NCBI RefSeq assembly: GCF_030389495.1
Contig: NZ_CP127832.1
Coordinates: 1 to 64,000, forward strand
DNA: 64,000 bases
Direction of reading: 5' to 3'
DNA from: Ligilactobacillus cholophilus
Lineage (GTDB): Bacteria; Bacillota; Bacilli; Lactobacillales; Lactobacillaceae
Shown: positions 25,369 through 34,766 of the stretch, piece by piece
How positions within the stretch are numbered: position 1 is the stretch's first letter
How the letters are laid out: each line of letters opens with the position of its first letter
The notes under the pieces: generated by a model
The model's input: the letters and a program-made list of their open reading frames with translations, nothing else
What the model was told of the DNA's origin: nothing
Database searches by the model: none
Translations under genes and position numbers: made by a program

Positions 25369-26826
25369 TTGCAAACGTTTGGGATTATTGTACTTATTAT
25401 TTGGTTATTGAACTTGTTAGCTGCAATTATCACGGTTTTCCATGAAAAACGCGATATTTCAACTACTTGGGCATGGTTATTAGTGTTAGTATTTATTCCT
25501 GTATTAGGATTTATCTTGTATCTATTTGTTGGGCGTAAAATTTCGCATGATAAAATATTTACAATTCAAAAAGAACAAGAAAAAGTTATTAATGCATTAA
25601 CGAAACGCCAAAAAGAAATGTGGCAAAAACGCGACTTAGATAAAGATAGTACTCAACAAGAGCGTGAATTAGAGCATTTATTCCTTGAGTCTGAAGGGGC
25701 TTTTTTAACTACTAATAATCAAACAAAGTTATTTGACGATGGAAAAGTCTTTTTTAAGGCGTTAATTGATGATATTAATCAAGCCAAGGATAGTATTCAC
25801 GTTGAATTCTATACATTTTATGCAGATGATATAGGACATGAAGTCTTGCATGCCCTCGAAAATGCTGCTGCTCGTGGCGTTGAAGTGCGTGTTTTATATG
25901 ATATGTGGGGTTCTAAAGGAACTAATTACAAATTCTTTAAAAAGCTAGAAGAACTTGGCGGAGCTGCTCAAGGCTTCATTTCTAGTTCTGCTAAACAAGT
26001 AATTACAACACCAAGATTAAATTACCATGATCACCGTAAACTAGTAATTATCGATGGTAAGACTGGGTATATTGGTGGATTTAATATCGGAGATCAATAT
26101 CTTGGAAGATTACCTAAATATGGATATTGGAGTGATACTCACATGCGTGTATATGGCATGGCTGTAATTCAGATGCAAGCTCGTTTTATGATGGATTGGA
26201 ATACAACTTGTCGTCGTACAACCAAAAAACGATTTGAATTCGAAAAACGTTTCTTCCCTGTGTTTGAAGGAAATGGCCATACAAAAATGCAAATTGTGTC
26301 ATCTGGCCCAGATAGTGAAAGACAATCAATTAAACGTGGTTATCAAAAGATAATCTCTACTGCACAAAATTATTTATACATTCAAACACCATATTTGATT
26401 CCAGATGATTCAGTTCTAGAGTCATTAGTAATTGCTGCTTTATCTGGAGTGGATGTAAGAATTATGATTCCATGTAAACCAGATCATCCATTTGTATATC
26501 GTGCAACTGAATATTATGCAAAATATTTAGTTGATAATGGCGTAAAGGTTTACCGTTATGACAATGGATTCTTACATGCTAAGACCATGATTACTGATGA
26601 TACAATTTCTTCAGTTGGATCTGCTAACTTAGATTTTAGAAGTTTCAAATTGAATTTTGAATGTAATGCATTTTGTTATGATGATGATTTGACTAAACAA
26701 CTAAAAGCTATATATGAAAAAGATCTAGAAAATTGTACTTTATTAACACCTGAATATTTTGATAAACAATCTCGTTGGCGGAAATTTAAACAATATTTCT
26801 CACGTTTGCTTTCACCAACATTGTAA
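25369..26826 (+). CDS. cls: Cardiolipin synthase
   Basis: A 485-aa phospholipase-D family enzyme that joins two phosphatidylglycerols into cardiolipin at the membrane. Two N-terminal membrane segments (residues 2-20 and 32-54) are followed by the PLDc_N motif and two HKD motifs: HDHRKLVIIDGKTGYIGGFNIGD and HAKTMITDDTISSVGSANLDFRS. It starts at TTG 25369 with AAAGGAGAGG 8 nt upstream. Monocistronic, with its own terminator. Confidence 0.94.
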   Translation: MQTFGIIVLIIWLLNLLAAIITVFHEKRDISTTWAWLLVLVFIPVLGFILYLFVGRKISHDKIFTIQKEQEKVINALTKRQKEMWQKRDLDKDSTQQERELEHLFLESEGAFLTTNNQTKLFDDGKVFFKALIDDINQAKDSIHVEFYTFYADDIGHEVLHALENAAARGVEVRVLYDMWGSKGTNYKFFKKLEELGGAAQGFISSSAKQVITTPRLNYHDHRKLVIIDGKTGYIGGFNIGDQYLGRLPKYGYWSDTHMRVYGMAVIQMQARFMMDWNTTCRRTTKKRFEFEKRFFPVFEGNGHTKMQIVSSGPDSERQSIKRGYQKIISTAQNYLYIQTPYLIPDDSVLESLVIAALSGVDVRIMIPCKPDHPFVYRATEYYAKYLVDNGVKVYRYDNGFLHAKTMITDDTISSVGSANLDFRSFKLNFECNAFCYDDDLTKQLKAIYEKDLENCTLLTPEYFDKQSRWRKFKQYFSRLLSPTL

Positions 26827-26829
26827 TTG

Positions 26830-26865
26830 AAAAAGAAACCATAATTATTTATGGTTTCTTTTTTT
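26830..26865 (+). terminator. Intrinsic terminator after cls
   Basis: 15-bp stem AAAAAGAAACCATAA / TTATGGTTTCTTTTT plus T-run. Confidence 0.9.
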
Positions 26866-26938
26866 CAAGCAAGAATTTTTGATATGACGCGCAGTTTCTT
26901 TGCATTCTTAAAAAATAATTAAGAAACGATTATAAAAA

Positions 26939-26947
26939 TGATATAAT
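26939..26947 (+). promoter_or_regulatory. Extended -10 promoter element for the YjeM-like gene
   Basis: TGATATAAT, an extended -10 (TGnTATAAT), lies 32 nt before the ATG at 26979. Confidence 0.55.
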
Positions 26948-26978
26948 TAAAGATAAAAGCATGAAAGGTGTGTATTTT

Positions 26979-28514
26979 ATGGAATCTGAAAATGGTTCGC
27001 AAAAAAAGATGGGCCTTATCGCATTAGTTTTAATGATTGTTTCTTCAATTTACGGGATTGGAAATACAGCGATTGGGTTCTATCAAATGGGATATGCTGG
27101 GATTATTTGGTATGTTCTAGCAGCAATCTTATTCTTCATTCCTGCTGCATTAATGTTTGCAGAATATGGATCAGTTTTGAAAGATGCCCATGGGGGAATT
27201 TATTCATGGCTTGAATTCGCAGTTGGAGAAAAATTTGCTTTTACGGGGACATTTATTTGGTTAGCCTCATGGATTATTTGGCTATTAACAAATACTTCAA
27301 TGAACTTTATTAATTTCTCAGAAGCAATTTTCGGTAAAGATACTACTCAAAGTTGGCATTTATTTGGGCTATCATCTAATGCTACATTAGGAATTTTAGG
27401 AGTAATCTTTATTTTTGCAGTTACATTTTGTGCTATACGTGGTTTTGATAAGATTTCTAAAATTGCTTCTATTGGAGGAATTTTTGTAATCTTTTGTTCA
27501 GCCTTTGTATTTTTAGGAAGTATCATTTGTATATTTATGCAACATGGACATTTTGCACAACCTTTAACTGCTAATGGATTTATTAAATCTCCAAATCCAC
27601 TATTTTCAACACCATTAGGAATGTTATCATTTATTGTTTATGCAATCTTCTCTTATGGTGGAATGGAAACAATGGGTGGTGTAACAGATAAAGTAAAAAA
27701 CTCTGAACGTACATTTCCACGTGCTGTAATCATTGCTGGTTTATTTATGATTATTGCATATGCGGTATTAATGCTATTCTGGGGTGTTACAGCAAACTGG
27801 AATCATTTATTAAACCATTCAAGTGTTGATTTAGGAAATGTTCCATATGTTTTAATAAGTAATTTAGGTTATACTTTAGCGATCCATTTTGGAGCAACTG
27901 TAGTTGTTGCAAATGAAATCGGTAAGTGGCTTGTTAGAATTATGGGATTAGTGCAATTATTAGCGTTTACCGCAACTTTCTTTGTAATGGTATATTCTCC
28001 ATTAAAATCATTTATTATGGGTTCACCTAAACATTTCTGGCCTAAGAGTATTACAAAATTAAATGACAAAAAGATGCCTGCAAATGCTATGTTATGGCAA
28101 GCCGGATTGATTTCGGTCGCATTGCTTTTAATTTCATTTGGTGGTTCTACAGCACAAGATTTTTATACTATTTTAATTGATATGATGAATGTTTCTACTT
28201 CAGTACCATATTTATTTTTAATTGGTGCCTTTCCATTCTTTAAGAAGAAAATGGCAGGAAAAGAGCAATCATTTGAAGTATATAAGAGTCAACGAACAAC
28301 ATGGGTTGTTACAATCATTGCATGGCTAACAGTCTTATTTGGAATTATCTTTTCTGTAATCAAGCCAATTTTTGACCATGATATCAAAACTTTCGTTTGG
28401 ACAGCAATCGGGCCAATCTTCTTTGGTATTTTAGCTTTAGTCATTTTATATTTCGATAATAAAAGAAATTCCAAATATGATTTAACAGATGACAATCAAG
28501 AAGATGAAGAATAA
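26979..28514 (+). CDS. yjeM: YjeM-type glutamate/GABA antiporter-family permease
   Basis: A 511-aa APC-superfamily permease with about 12-13 hydrophobic segments. It opens KKMGLIALVLMIVSSIYGIGNTAIGFYQMGYAGIIWY and has SYGGMETMGGVTDKVKNSERTFPRA, both features of the YjeM/GadC-like antiporter group. The substrate is unproven; no glutamate decarboxylase is adjacent. AGGTG at 26965-26969 favours the ATG at 26979 over the one at 26961. Monocistronic. Confidence 0.82.
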   Translation: MESENGSQKKMGLIALVLMIVSSIYGIGNTAIGFYQMGYAGIIWYVLAAILFFIPAALMFAEYGSVLKDAHGGIYSWLEFAVGEKFAFTGTFIWLASWIIWLLTNTSMNFINFSEAIFGKDTTQSWHLFGLSSNATLGILGVIFIFAVTFCAIRGFDKISKIASIGGIFVIFCSAFVFLGSIICIFMQHGHFAQPLTANGFIKSPNPLFSTPLGMLSFIVYAIFSYGGMETMGGVTDKVKNSERTFPRAVIIAGLFMIIAYAVLMLFWGVTANWNHLLNHSSVDLGNVPYVLISNLGYTLAIHFGATVVVANEIGKWLVRIMGLVQLLAFTATFFVMVYSPLKSFIMGSPKHFWPKSITKLNDKKMPANAMLWQAGLISVALLLISFGGSTAQDFYTILIDMMNVSTSVPYLFLIGAFPFFKKKMAGKEQSFEVYKSQRTTWVVTIIAWLTVLFGIIFSVIKPIFDHDIKTFVWTAIGPIFFGILALVILYFDNKRNSKYDLTDDNQEDEE

Positions 28515-28516
28515 CT

Positions 28517-28553
28517 AAAGAGATGAGAATATATTTCTCATCTCTTTTTTTTT
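28517..28553 (+). terminator. Intrinsic terminator after YjeM-like gene
   Basis: AAAGAGATGAGA / TCTCATCTCTTT hairpin followed by nine T residues. Confidence 0.92.
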
Positions 28554-28569
28554 GACATAAGACAGGATG

Positions 28570-28582
28570 AATGTTCGGGTAT
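28570..28582 (-). promoter_or_regulatory. PurBox-like site upstream of guaC
   Basis: The minus strand reads ATACCCGAACATT, a 12 of 13 match to the PurR box AWWWCCGAACWWT. Its centre is about 68 nt upstream of the start predicted from TATAAT at 28632-28637, near the distance used by activating PurBoxes in Lactococcus. PurR itself is encoded at 59947. Confidence 0.5.
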
Positions 28583-28603
28583 AAGTGGTTAATTTTTAAA
28601 AAA

Positions 28604-28616
28604 TATGTTCAGTATT
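28604..28616 (-). promoter_or_regulatory. Second, weaker PurBox-like site
   Basis: The minus strand reads AATACTGAACATA, 11 of 13 to the PurBox consensus. It has the same orientation and is 34 nt downstream of the first, overlapping the poor -35 region of the guaC promoter. Confidence 0.35.
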
Positions 28617-28677
28617 AAGTAAAAAATATTATATAATAAAAATATAAGTTATATTTTAACCAAGGGAGAGTTGAATC

Positions 28678-29658
28678 TTGAAAGTTTTTGATTATGAGAA
28701 TGTTCAATTGATACCTAATAAATGTATTATTAAAAGTAGAAAAGATGCTGATCCAAGTATTGATTTTGGTCATCATCACTTTAAAATACCCGTTGTTCCT
28801 GCTAATATGGCAAGTGTAATTGATGAAAAACTTGCAATTTGGTTAGCGGACAATGGGTATTTTTATGTAATGCATCGTTTTGAACCAGCAAAAAGATTTG
28901 ATTTTGTTAAAATGATGCATGCCCGGGGATTATTTGCTTCAATTTCATTAGGAATTAAAGACAGTGAATATAATTTAATTGATCAATTTAAAGCAAATGG
29001 GATTCAACCAGAATATATTACTATTGATGTTGCACATGGACATTCAATATATGTGATGAAAATGGTGGAATATGTAAAACAAAATTTACCTGATACATTT
29101 GTGATTGTTGGTAATGTTGCTACACCACAAGCGGTTATTGATTTAGAAAATTCAGGAGCGGATGCAACTAAAGTCGGAATAGGTCCTGGAAAAGCATGCA
29201 TTACTAAATTAAAAACTGGCTTTGGAACTGCAGGATGGCAGTTATCAGCTATTTGGCAATGCAGTCAAGTTGCTAAAAAACCAATTGTTGCTGATGGAGG
29301 AATCCGGTATAACGGCGATATTGCGAAATCAATTCGTTTTGGTGCTTCAATGGTTATGATCGGTTCAATGTTTGCTGGGCATTTGGAATCACCTGGTGAA
29401 ATAATTGAACGTGATGGGAAAAAATATAAAAAATATTGGGGATCGGCATCAAGCGTTCAAAAGCATGATATTCATAATGTAGAGGGAAAGGAACTTCTTG
29501 TCCCATATCGCGGAAAAATCGCTGATACATTGACCTCAATGGAAGAAGATTTACAATCTTCGATTTCATATGCAGGTGGTAAAGATTTAGATGCATTAAG
29601 AAAAGTTGATTTTAAAATAATTGAAAACTCAATAATTAATGGTGATTATTTAGGATAA
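28678..29658 (+). CDS. guaC: GMP reductase
   Basis: A 326-aa TIM-barrel enzyme of the IMPDH/GMPR family converting GMP to IMP and ammonia with NADPH, for purine salvage. [17 protein letters not shown] at the start, the catalytic-cysteine loop [39 protein letters not shown] for phosphate binding, and YWGSAS. There is no CBS domain, so this is GuaC rather than GuaB. It starts at TTG 28678 after GGGAGAG. PurBox-like sites upstream suggest control by PurR. Confidence 0.93.
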   Translation: MKVFDYENVQLIPNKCIIKSRKDADPSIDFGHHHFKIPVVPANMASVIDEKLAIWLADNGYFYVMHRFEPAKRFDFVKMMHARGLFASISLGIKDSEYNLIDQFKANGIQPEYITIDVAHGHSIYVMKMVEYVKQNLPDTFVIVGNVATPQAVIDLENSGADATKVGIGPGKACITKLKTGFGTAGWQLSAIWQCSQVAKKPIVADGGIRYNGDIAKSIRFGASMVMIGSMFAGHLESPGEIIERDGKKYKKYWGSASSVQKHDIHNVEGKELLVPYRGKIADTLTSMEEDLQSSISYAGGKDLDALRKVDFKIIENSIINGDYLG

Positions 29659-29660
29659 TA

Positions 29661-29692
29661 AAAAAGGCTGTGAATTACACAGCCTTTTTATA
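29661..29692. terminator. Bidirectional terminator
   Basis: AAAAAGGCTGTG / CACAGCCTTTTT hairpin between convergent guaC and the GntR gene. Confidence 0.9.
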
Positions 29693-29718
29693 TATAGAAT
29701 AATTGCTAAAAATAGTCT

Positions 29719-30441
29719 TTAAAGACTTACAAAAGAATTAAACTTCATGTATTTATAATGTAATCTCATGTTAGAAAATTCAAGTGGGGTACCATTATCT
29801 AAGAAGAAAATTCCTTCCATTACTCCAGTTGGTTCGGTTGGAGTTAATTGTAATAACTCTTGATCATGTGCAGTTGATGGTTCTGCATACACAGACATAA
29901 ATGATTTTGAAACGGATTGTTTGAGTTCTTGTTGAACATATTCAAAAATTGATTTTTCTAAAATGCTACTACTCAATTTAGGAAGCAATTTAATTGGAAT
30001 ATATCCAGTTTCAATCATGAATGGCTGATCATCAAAGAAACGAAGACGCTCGATTTTATAAACAAAATCTTCTGGTTGAATAAAAAGATCACGTTGTAAT
30101 TCTTCGGTGGGACGAACTACATTAAAATCTAATACTTTTACTGTAGGCTTTTCACCATTAAGTTTAAAGTTATCAGAAACCCCTAAGTTTTTGCCAGAAC
30201 CATAATTAAAAACTGATTCATTTTTTAAATATAAGGGATTAATAAATGTTCCTGATCCACGTTTTTTAAAAATAATACCATCATTTGCCATTCGACTTAG
30301 AGCACGTTTGATTGAACTTCGACTAACATCATATGATTCAGCTAAACTTCGCTCATCTGGCAATTTCATATCAGGAAATTTTTGTGCAAAAATTTTTTCT
30401 TTTAAATCACCAATGATTTGTTGATAAATTAATTCAGCCAT
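29719..30441 (-). CDS. GntR/HutC-family transcriptional regulator
   Basis: A 240-aa repressor-type protein. The winged helix-turn-helix at residues 5-68 contains LPDERSLAESYDVSRSSIKRALSRMANDGIIFKKRGSGTFI, and the C-terminal UTRA ligand-binding domain spans about 85-235. The effector is probably a sugar phosphate or similar, but unknown. It is divergent from galE. A 16-bp palindrome overlapping the downstream galE -10 region is a plausible operator. Confidence 0.88.
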   Translation of the reverse strand: MAELIYQQIIGDLKEKIFAQKFPDMKLPDERSLAESYDVSRSSIKRALSRMANDGIIFKKRGSGTFINPLYLKNESVFNYGSGKNLGVSDNFKLNGEKPTVKVLDFNVVRPTEELQRDLFIQPEDFVYKIERLRFFDDQPFMIETGYIPIKLLPKLSSSILEKSIFEYVQQELKQSVSKSFMSVYAEPSTAHDQELLQLTPTEPTGVMEGIFFLDNGTPLEFSNMRLHYKYMKFNSFVSL

Positions 30442-30497
30442 GAGAATTTAGACTCCTTAAAGTAATGCTAATACCAGTTAAGCACAGGAAAGCAAAC

Positions 30498-30526
30498 TTG
30501 ACAAGGAAAATATTTCTTAATATAAA
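30498..30526 (+). promoter_or_regulatory. Predicted promoter 1 upstream of galE
   Basis: Perfect -35 TTGACA (30498-30503) with 17-nt spacing to TATAAA (30521-30526). A second TATAAT lies at 30559-30564. Confidence 0.65.
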
Positions 30527-30562
30527 TTGTAATTAGTGCAAAGCAAATTAAAAAAGTATATA

Positions 30563-30578
30563 ATTAACCACAGTTAAT
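30563..30578. promoter_or_regulatory. Palindromic operator candidate (ATTAACCACAGTTAAT)
   Basis: ATTAAC-CACA-GTTAAT is an inverted repeat that overlaps the end of the TATAAT at 30559-30564 and the expected start site. It sits between the GntR gene and galE, a classic repressor position. Confidence 0.5.
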
Positions 30579-30641
30579 TTATTTTATATTTAATATATAT
30601 TAGTTTATAGTAAGCTTAGTTCTTACTACTAGGAGGAAATT

Positions 30642-31637
30642 ATGGCATCAGTATTAGTTGTAGGTGGAGCTGGATATATTGGCTCTCACATGGTTGACCG
30701 TTTAATTGAAAACGGTGAAGATACAGTGGTTGTTGATAATTTATCTACAGGTCATCGTGCTTCAGTTAGCGATAAAGCTAAATTCTACGAAGGTGATGTT
30801 GCAGATAAAGACTTCATGCGTAAAGTCTTTAAAGAAAATCCTGAAATTGATACAGTTATTCACTTTGCAGCATATTCATTGGTTGGTGAATCAATGCACA
30901 AGCCATTGAAATACTTCGATAATAACGTTGCAGGCTTAATCAAACTTCTTGAAGTTATGAAAGAAGTTAATGTTAAGAATCTTGTATTCTCATCATCCGC
31001 AGCAACTTATGGAATTCCTGATCATATGCCAATCAAGGAATCAGATCCACAAAGCCCAATTAACCCATATGGTGAAAGTAAATTAATGATGGAAAAAATC
31101 ATGAAATGGGCTGATGAAGCATATGGAATCAAGTATGTAGCTTTGCGTTACTTCAACGTTGCAGGTGCAAAGCCAGATGGATCAATTGGTGAAGACCACG
31201 GTCCAGAAACTCACCTAGTTCCAATTATTTTACAAGTTGCTTTAGGTGAACGTGAAAAATTACAAATCTATGGTGATGATTACAATACTCCAGATGGTAC
31301 AAACATCCGTGATTATGTTCACCCATACGATTTAGCAGATGCACACATTTTAGCAATGAATTACTTGCGTGATGGTAAACCATCAGATGCTTTTAACTTA
31401 GGTTCATCTACTGGTTTCTCAAACTTAGAAATGTTAAAAGCTGCTCGTGAAGTAACAGGAAAAGAAATTCCTGCTGAAATTGCTGGCCGTCGTGGCGGAG
31501 ATCCAGATTCACTTGTTGCAGCTTCAGATAAAGCACGTGAAGTTTTAGGTTGGGAACCTAAATATGATGATGTTCACAGTTTAATTGAAACTGCATGGGC
31601 ATGGCACTCAAAACATCCACATGGTTTTGAAGATTAA
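30642..31637 (+). CDS. galE: UDP-glucose 4-epimerase
   Basis: A 331-aa extended SDR interconverting UDP-glucose and UDP-galactose, in the Leloir pathway and for envelope glycan precursors. NAD-binding [10 protein letters not shown] at residues 7-16, catalytic SSAATYG and YGESK (Tyr-x3-Lys), and the substrate loop [14 protein letters not shown] lies 6-7 nt ahead of the ATG. Monocistronic; galM follows after a terminator and separate promoter region. Confidence 0.96.
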   Translation: MASVLVVGGAGYIGSHMVDRLIENGEDTVVVDNLSTGHRASVSDKAKFYEGDVADKDFMRKVFKENPEIDTVIHFAAYSLVGESMHKPLKYFDNNVAGLIKLLEVMKEVNVKNLVFSSSAATYGIPDHMPIKESDPQSPINPYGESKLMMEKIMKWADEAYGIKYVALRYFNVAGAKPDGSIGEDHGPETHLVPIILQVALGEREKLQIYGDDYNTPDGTNIRDYVHPYDLADAHILAMNYLRDGKPSDAFNLGSSTGFSNLEMLKAAREVTGKEIPAEIAGRRGGDPDSLVAASDKAREVLGWEPKYDDVHSLIETAWAWHSKHPHGFED

Positions 31638-31640
31638 TTA

Positions 31641-31675
31641 AAAAGAGAATGGAAGTATTCCATTCTCTTTTTTTA
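31641..31675 (+). terminator. Intrinsic terminator after galE
   Basis: AAAAGAGAATGGAA / TTCCATTCTCTTTT hairpin followed by T residues. Confidence 0.92.
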
Positions 31676-31818
31676 AACATAAAAATAAATTTTTAAATTT
31701 AAATTATTTTTGCAAACAGTTATCGCATCTCATTGTGAAAACTGTTTCTAATGTTGTAAACTAAAATTATAGCAGGGAAAGAAAATGTTAGACGCTTTTA
31801 CTTTTGGGAGGATTGGAA

Positions 31819-32871
31819 ATGAAAATTTTACAAAAAACATTTGGTCGCTATAATAATGAAAAAGTTACAGAAATTAAATTAGTCAATGATAATGATGTAG
31901 CAATTTCTTGTCTTACAATGGGAGCAATTTGGCACCAATTTTTAGTTCCTACTGAAGAAGGCAAATATCAAAATTTATTACTAAGTTTTGATGGAATTGA
32001 TGACTACTATTCAAATACACAAAACATTTGTAAATCAATTGGACGTGTAGCAGGAAGAATCAAAAATGCTTCATATGATTTAAATGGAAAGCATTTTGTA
32101 TTGCCAGAAAATGACCATGGTAATACTCTTCATGGTGGTCCACATGGATTTTCAACTTGGAATTGGAATTATTCAACTTCAAGTAATAAGAATAGTGTGA
32201 GCGTAATTTTTCAAAAGAAGATTGATGAAACAATGGATCAATTTCCTGGAAACATCCTTGCTACAATTATCTATACTTTAAATAACAATAATAAAGTAAC
32301 AATTACGTACAGTGCGATGAATGGTAAAGAAGATACATTATTCAATCCCACATGCCATGTTTACTTTAATTTGAGTGATCGGCGTGATTTAACAACACAC
32401 GAATTAGAAATTAATAGTGATAATATTTTAGAAACTAATAGTGATTTAATTCCAACAGGAAACTTAATTCCAGTCGAAAATACGCCATATGATTTCCGCA
32501 ATTTTAAGAATGTTGCCTTAACAGTTGGTGAAGTTCATGGTTTAGATACAGCATATGTTGTGAATGAACCAGGACATGGGATTAAACCAGTTGCTGTTTT
32601 AAGAGATAAAGCAAGTAATCGTCAAATTACTGTAAATTCTGATCGAAATGGATTAATAGTTTATACTCCTGAAGATATCCAGGGACAAAAGATTTCATTT
32701 AGTCGAGATAAGGGTAGTTTGGCTAATAAAAATGAAGGAATTGCACTAGAAGCACAAATGTTACCAGATGCAATTCATCAAGACAATTTTGGTGATATTG
32801 TATTACCACGTTATAGTAAACGGACATATCGGATGTCATTTACATTTAAACAATTACCTAAGAATGAGTAG
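31819..32871 (+). CDS. galM: Aldose 1-epimerase (galactose mutarotase)
   Basis: A 350-aa beta-sandwich enzyme interconverting alpha and beta sugar anomers. Visible family residues include GRVAGRIKNASYDLNGK, the HGGPHGFSTWNW catalytic-His region, NPTCHVYFNLS with the second His, and the C-terminal EGIALEAQMLPDAIHQ carrying the catalytic Glu. GGGAGG at 31806-31811 places the start at ATG 31819. Runs into the HAD gene with a 13-nt gap. Confidence 0.93.
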   Translation: MKILQKTFGRYNNEKVTEIKLVNDNDVAISCLTMGAIWHQFLVPTEEGKYQNLLLSFDGIDDYYSNTQNICKSIGRVAGRIKNASYDLNGKHFVLPENDHGNTLHGGPHGFSTWNWNYSTSSNKNSVSVIFQKKIDETMDQFPGNILATIIYTLNNNNKVTITYSAMNGKEDTLFNPTCHVYFNLSDRRDLTTHELEINSDNILETNSDLIPTGNLIPVENTPYDFRNFKNVALTVGEVHGLDTAYVVNEPGHGIKPVAVLRDKASNRQITVNSDRNGLIVYTPEDIQGQKISFSRDKGSLANKNEGIALEAQMLPDAIHQDNFGDIVLPRYSKRTYRMSFTFKQLPKNE

Positions 32872-32884
32872 AAAGATTTTAAAG

Positions 32885-33532
32885 ATGGAGAATTTTTTAT
32901 TTGATTTTGATGGCACAATCGCTGATTCAGGCGATGCAGCTACATTAGCAACGCAAGCATGTTTTAAAGATTTTGACTTGGAAATTCCTACAAACGATCA
33001 AGTACGTTATTATATGGGAGTTCCAATAGAGACATTTATTCCAGAGTTAGTTGAAAAGCAAGGAAAAGACTTCACTGAGGAACAATATAATGAGATGTAT
33101 CAAAGTTTTAGAGAGCATTATAGTGAAATTGAAATGCAAACAACAACGTTATTTCCTGGTATGAAAACAACTCTAGAACAATTAAAAAATGAAGGGAAAA
33201 GACTTTTCGTTGTCTCAAGCAAGAATTCAATTTCATTAAAACGAAATTTAAAGCATTTAGGCATTGCTTCATTATTTGAAGATCTAGTTGGATCGGATCA
33301 AGTTGAAAATTATAAACCCGCACCTGATGGAATTTTAATTTTGCTAGATCGTTACCATTTGGATAAAAAACAATCAGTAATGATTGGAGATGCAAAGTAT
33401 GATCTTCAAATGGGGAAAAGAGCTGACATCAAAACTTGTGGATGCTTATGGGATACCTTTGATAAAGAATTATTGGAAAAGGAACATCCAACATATTTAA
33501 TTGAACATCCAAGTGATTTATTAAAATTATAA
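32885..33532 (+). CDS. HAD-superfamily hydrolase, subfamily IA (phosphatase/phosphoglucomutase-like)
   Basis: A 215-aa HAD enzyme. Motif I FDFDGTIADSG at residues 5-15, a helical cap (20-80), motif II VVSSKN, motif III lysine in VGSDQVENYKPAPDG, and motif IV MIGDAKYDLQMGKRA. Substrate unknown: phosphoglycolate phosphatase-like and pyrophosphatase-like are both possible. I prefer the ATG at 32885, where homologues begin; an ATG at 32864 overlapping the galM stop is also in frame. Cotranscribed with galM. Confidence 0.86.
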   Translation: MENFLFDFDGTIADSGDAATLATQACFKDFDLEIPTNDQVRYYMGVPIETFIPELVEKQGKDFTEEQYNEMYQSFREHYSEIEMQTTTLFPGMKTTLEQLKNEGKRLFVVSSKNSISLKRNLKHLGIASLFEDLVGSDQVENYKPAPDGILILLDRYHLDKKQSVMIGDAKYDLQMGKRADIKTCGCLWDTFDKELLEKEHPTYLIEHPSDLLKL

Positions 33533-33550
33533 AAATTGAATAATTAAATC

Positions 33551-33629
33551 AATCAAGCTTTGAATGAATCTAAATATTTTTGATGCTAAAATCATCAATA
33601 TTTTAATTTATACTAAGCTTGATTTTTTA
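33551..33629 (+). terminator. Branched terminator-like structure
   Basis: Outer perfect stem AATCAAGCTT / AAGCTTGATT with a T-run after it. The loop contains a second hairpin (AAATATTTTTGATG / CATCAATATTT with a bulge). It follows the HAD gene. Confidence 0.6.
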
Positions 33630-33698
33630 GTATGTTACAATTTTGTTGCTATCTTGTATAATAAAAATATCGAAATAAGTTGAGAGAGGAATTAATTA

Positions 33699-34766
33699 AT
33701 GAATTTATGGGAGAGATTTTTAAATAATACCCATTTACGTCGTTTTGCAGTATTAATGGTTATTATTGCAACGTTGTTTATTTTTAAAAGTATGATTAGC
33801 ATTATTTTGCTAACATTTATTTTTTCATTCTTAATTATTAGATTAATTAATTGGATACAGAAAAGAGTTAAGATTCCATCGCCAGCAATTGTAATTGCAG
33901 TTTTTTCATTGCTGATTATTTTTATAATAGCCTTGGTAACCACATATGTACCTAAGTTAATTGTTCAGTCAGAAGCACTTGTAAAATCTTTAATTCATTT
34001 TTATAATAATTTGCCAGCTGAAAAGGGCACAATTTCAGCCTATATAGCAAGTTATATTAAACAATCAAACTTTTTACATCAACTTCAAGGTGGCATGACT
34101 GTAATCTTTGGCTATGTATCAAAAGCGGGATCTATGGGCTTTACCTTTGTAATCTCACTTTTATTAAGTTTCTTTTTTACAGTTGAAAAAGAAACAACAT
34201 ATAAATTTTCACGAAGCTTTTTAACAGGGCCATATTCATGGTTCTTTAAAGATATTTATTATTTTGCTAATATTTTTACTAATACTTTTGGGGTAGTATT
34301 AGAAGCACAATTTCTAATTGCAATTGTAAATACAATCCTTACATGTATTGGTTTAGGAATCATTGGTGTTCCTCAAATTGCTAGTTTAGGAGTAATGATT
34401 TTTATTTTAAGTTTAGTGCCAGTTGCTGGAGTAATTATTTCAGCTATTCCAATGTCATTTGTTGCTTATACAGATGGAGGAATACGCGATGTAATTTATG
34501 TATTAGTCATGTTATTAATTATCCATGCAGTTGAAGCATATATTTTAAATCCTAAATTTATGTCAAGTCGGACAGAACTGCCAATCTTCTATACATTTGT
34601 AGTATTATTTGTATCGGAAAGGCTTTTTGGAGCATGGGGATTGATTGTTGGAATTCCAATTTTTACTTTCTTTTTAGATGTTTTAGGTGTAAAACCGCTA
34701 CCTGGTCGTCACCATAAATTAAGACAAAAAGCACAACGACACAAGAAAGGTGAAAGCAATGAATAA
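33699..34766 (+). CDS. AI-2E-family membrane transporter
   Basis: A 355-aa protein of the AI-2 exporter/YdiK family with about eight hydrophobic segments. Signature stretches are FIFSFLIIRLINWIQKRVKIPSPAIVIAVF, ISLLLSFFFTVEKE, and the C-terminal SLVPVAGVIISAIPMSFVA...HAVEAYILNPKFMS. Family members move different solutes (AI-2 export, Na+/H+ exchange), so the substrate is unknown. The stop overlaps the start of the PatB-like gene by 8 nt. Confidence 0.88.
   Translation: MNLWERFLNNTHLRRFAVLMVIIATLFIFKSMISIILLTFIFSFLIIRLINWIQKRVKIPSPAIVIAVFSLLIIFIIALVTTYVPKLIVQSEALVKSLIHFYNNLPAEKGTISAYIASYIKQSNFLHQLQGGMTVIFGYVSKAGSMGFTFVISLLLSFFFTVEKETTYKFSRSFLTGPYSWFFKDIYYFANIFTNTFGVVLEAQFLIAIVNTILTCIGLGIIGVPQIASLGVMIFILSLVPVAGVIISAIPMSFVAYTDGGIRDVIYVLVMLLIIHAVEAYILNPKFMSSRTELPIFYTFVVLFVSERLFGAWGLIVGIPIFTFFLDVLGVKPLPGRHHKLRQKAQRHKKGESNE

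Noticed and set aside
28554-28677. Purine riboswitch for guaC
   Set aside because: No three-way junction core sequence of the purine aptamer; PurBox-like sites explain the region better.
31676-31818. cre site before galM (TGAAAACTGTTTCT)
   Set aside because: The central CG of the cre consensus is missing, so the match is too weak.
33551-33629. MITE or insertion-sequence remnant
   Set aside because: There are inverted ends but no target duplication or second copy in the window; it was kept only as a terminator-like structure.
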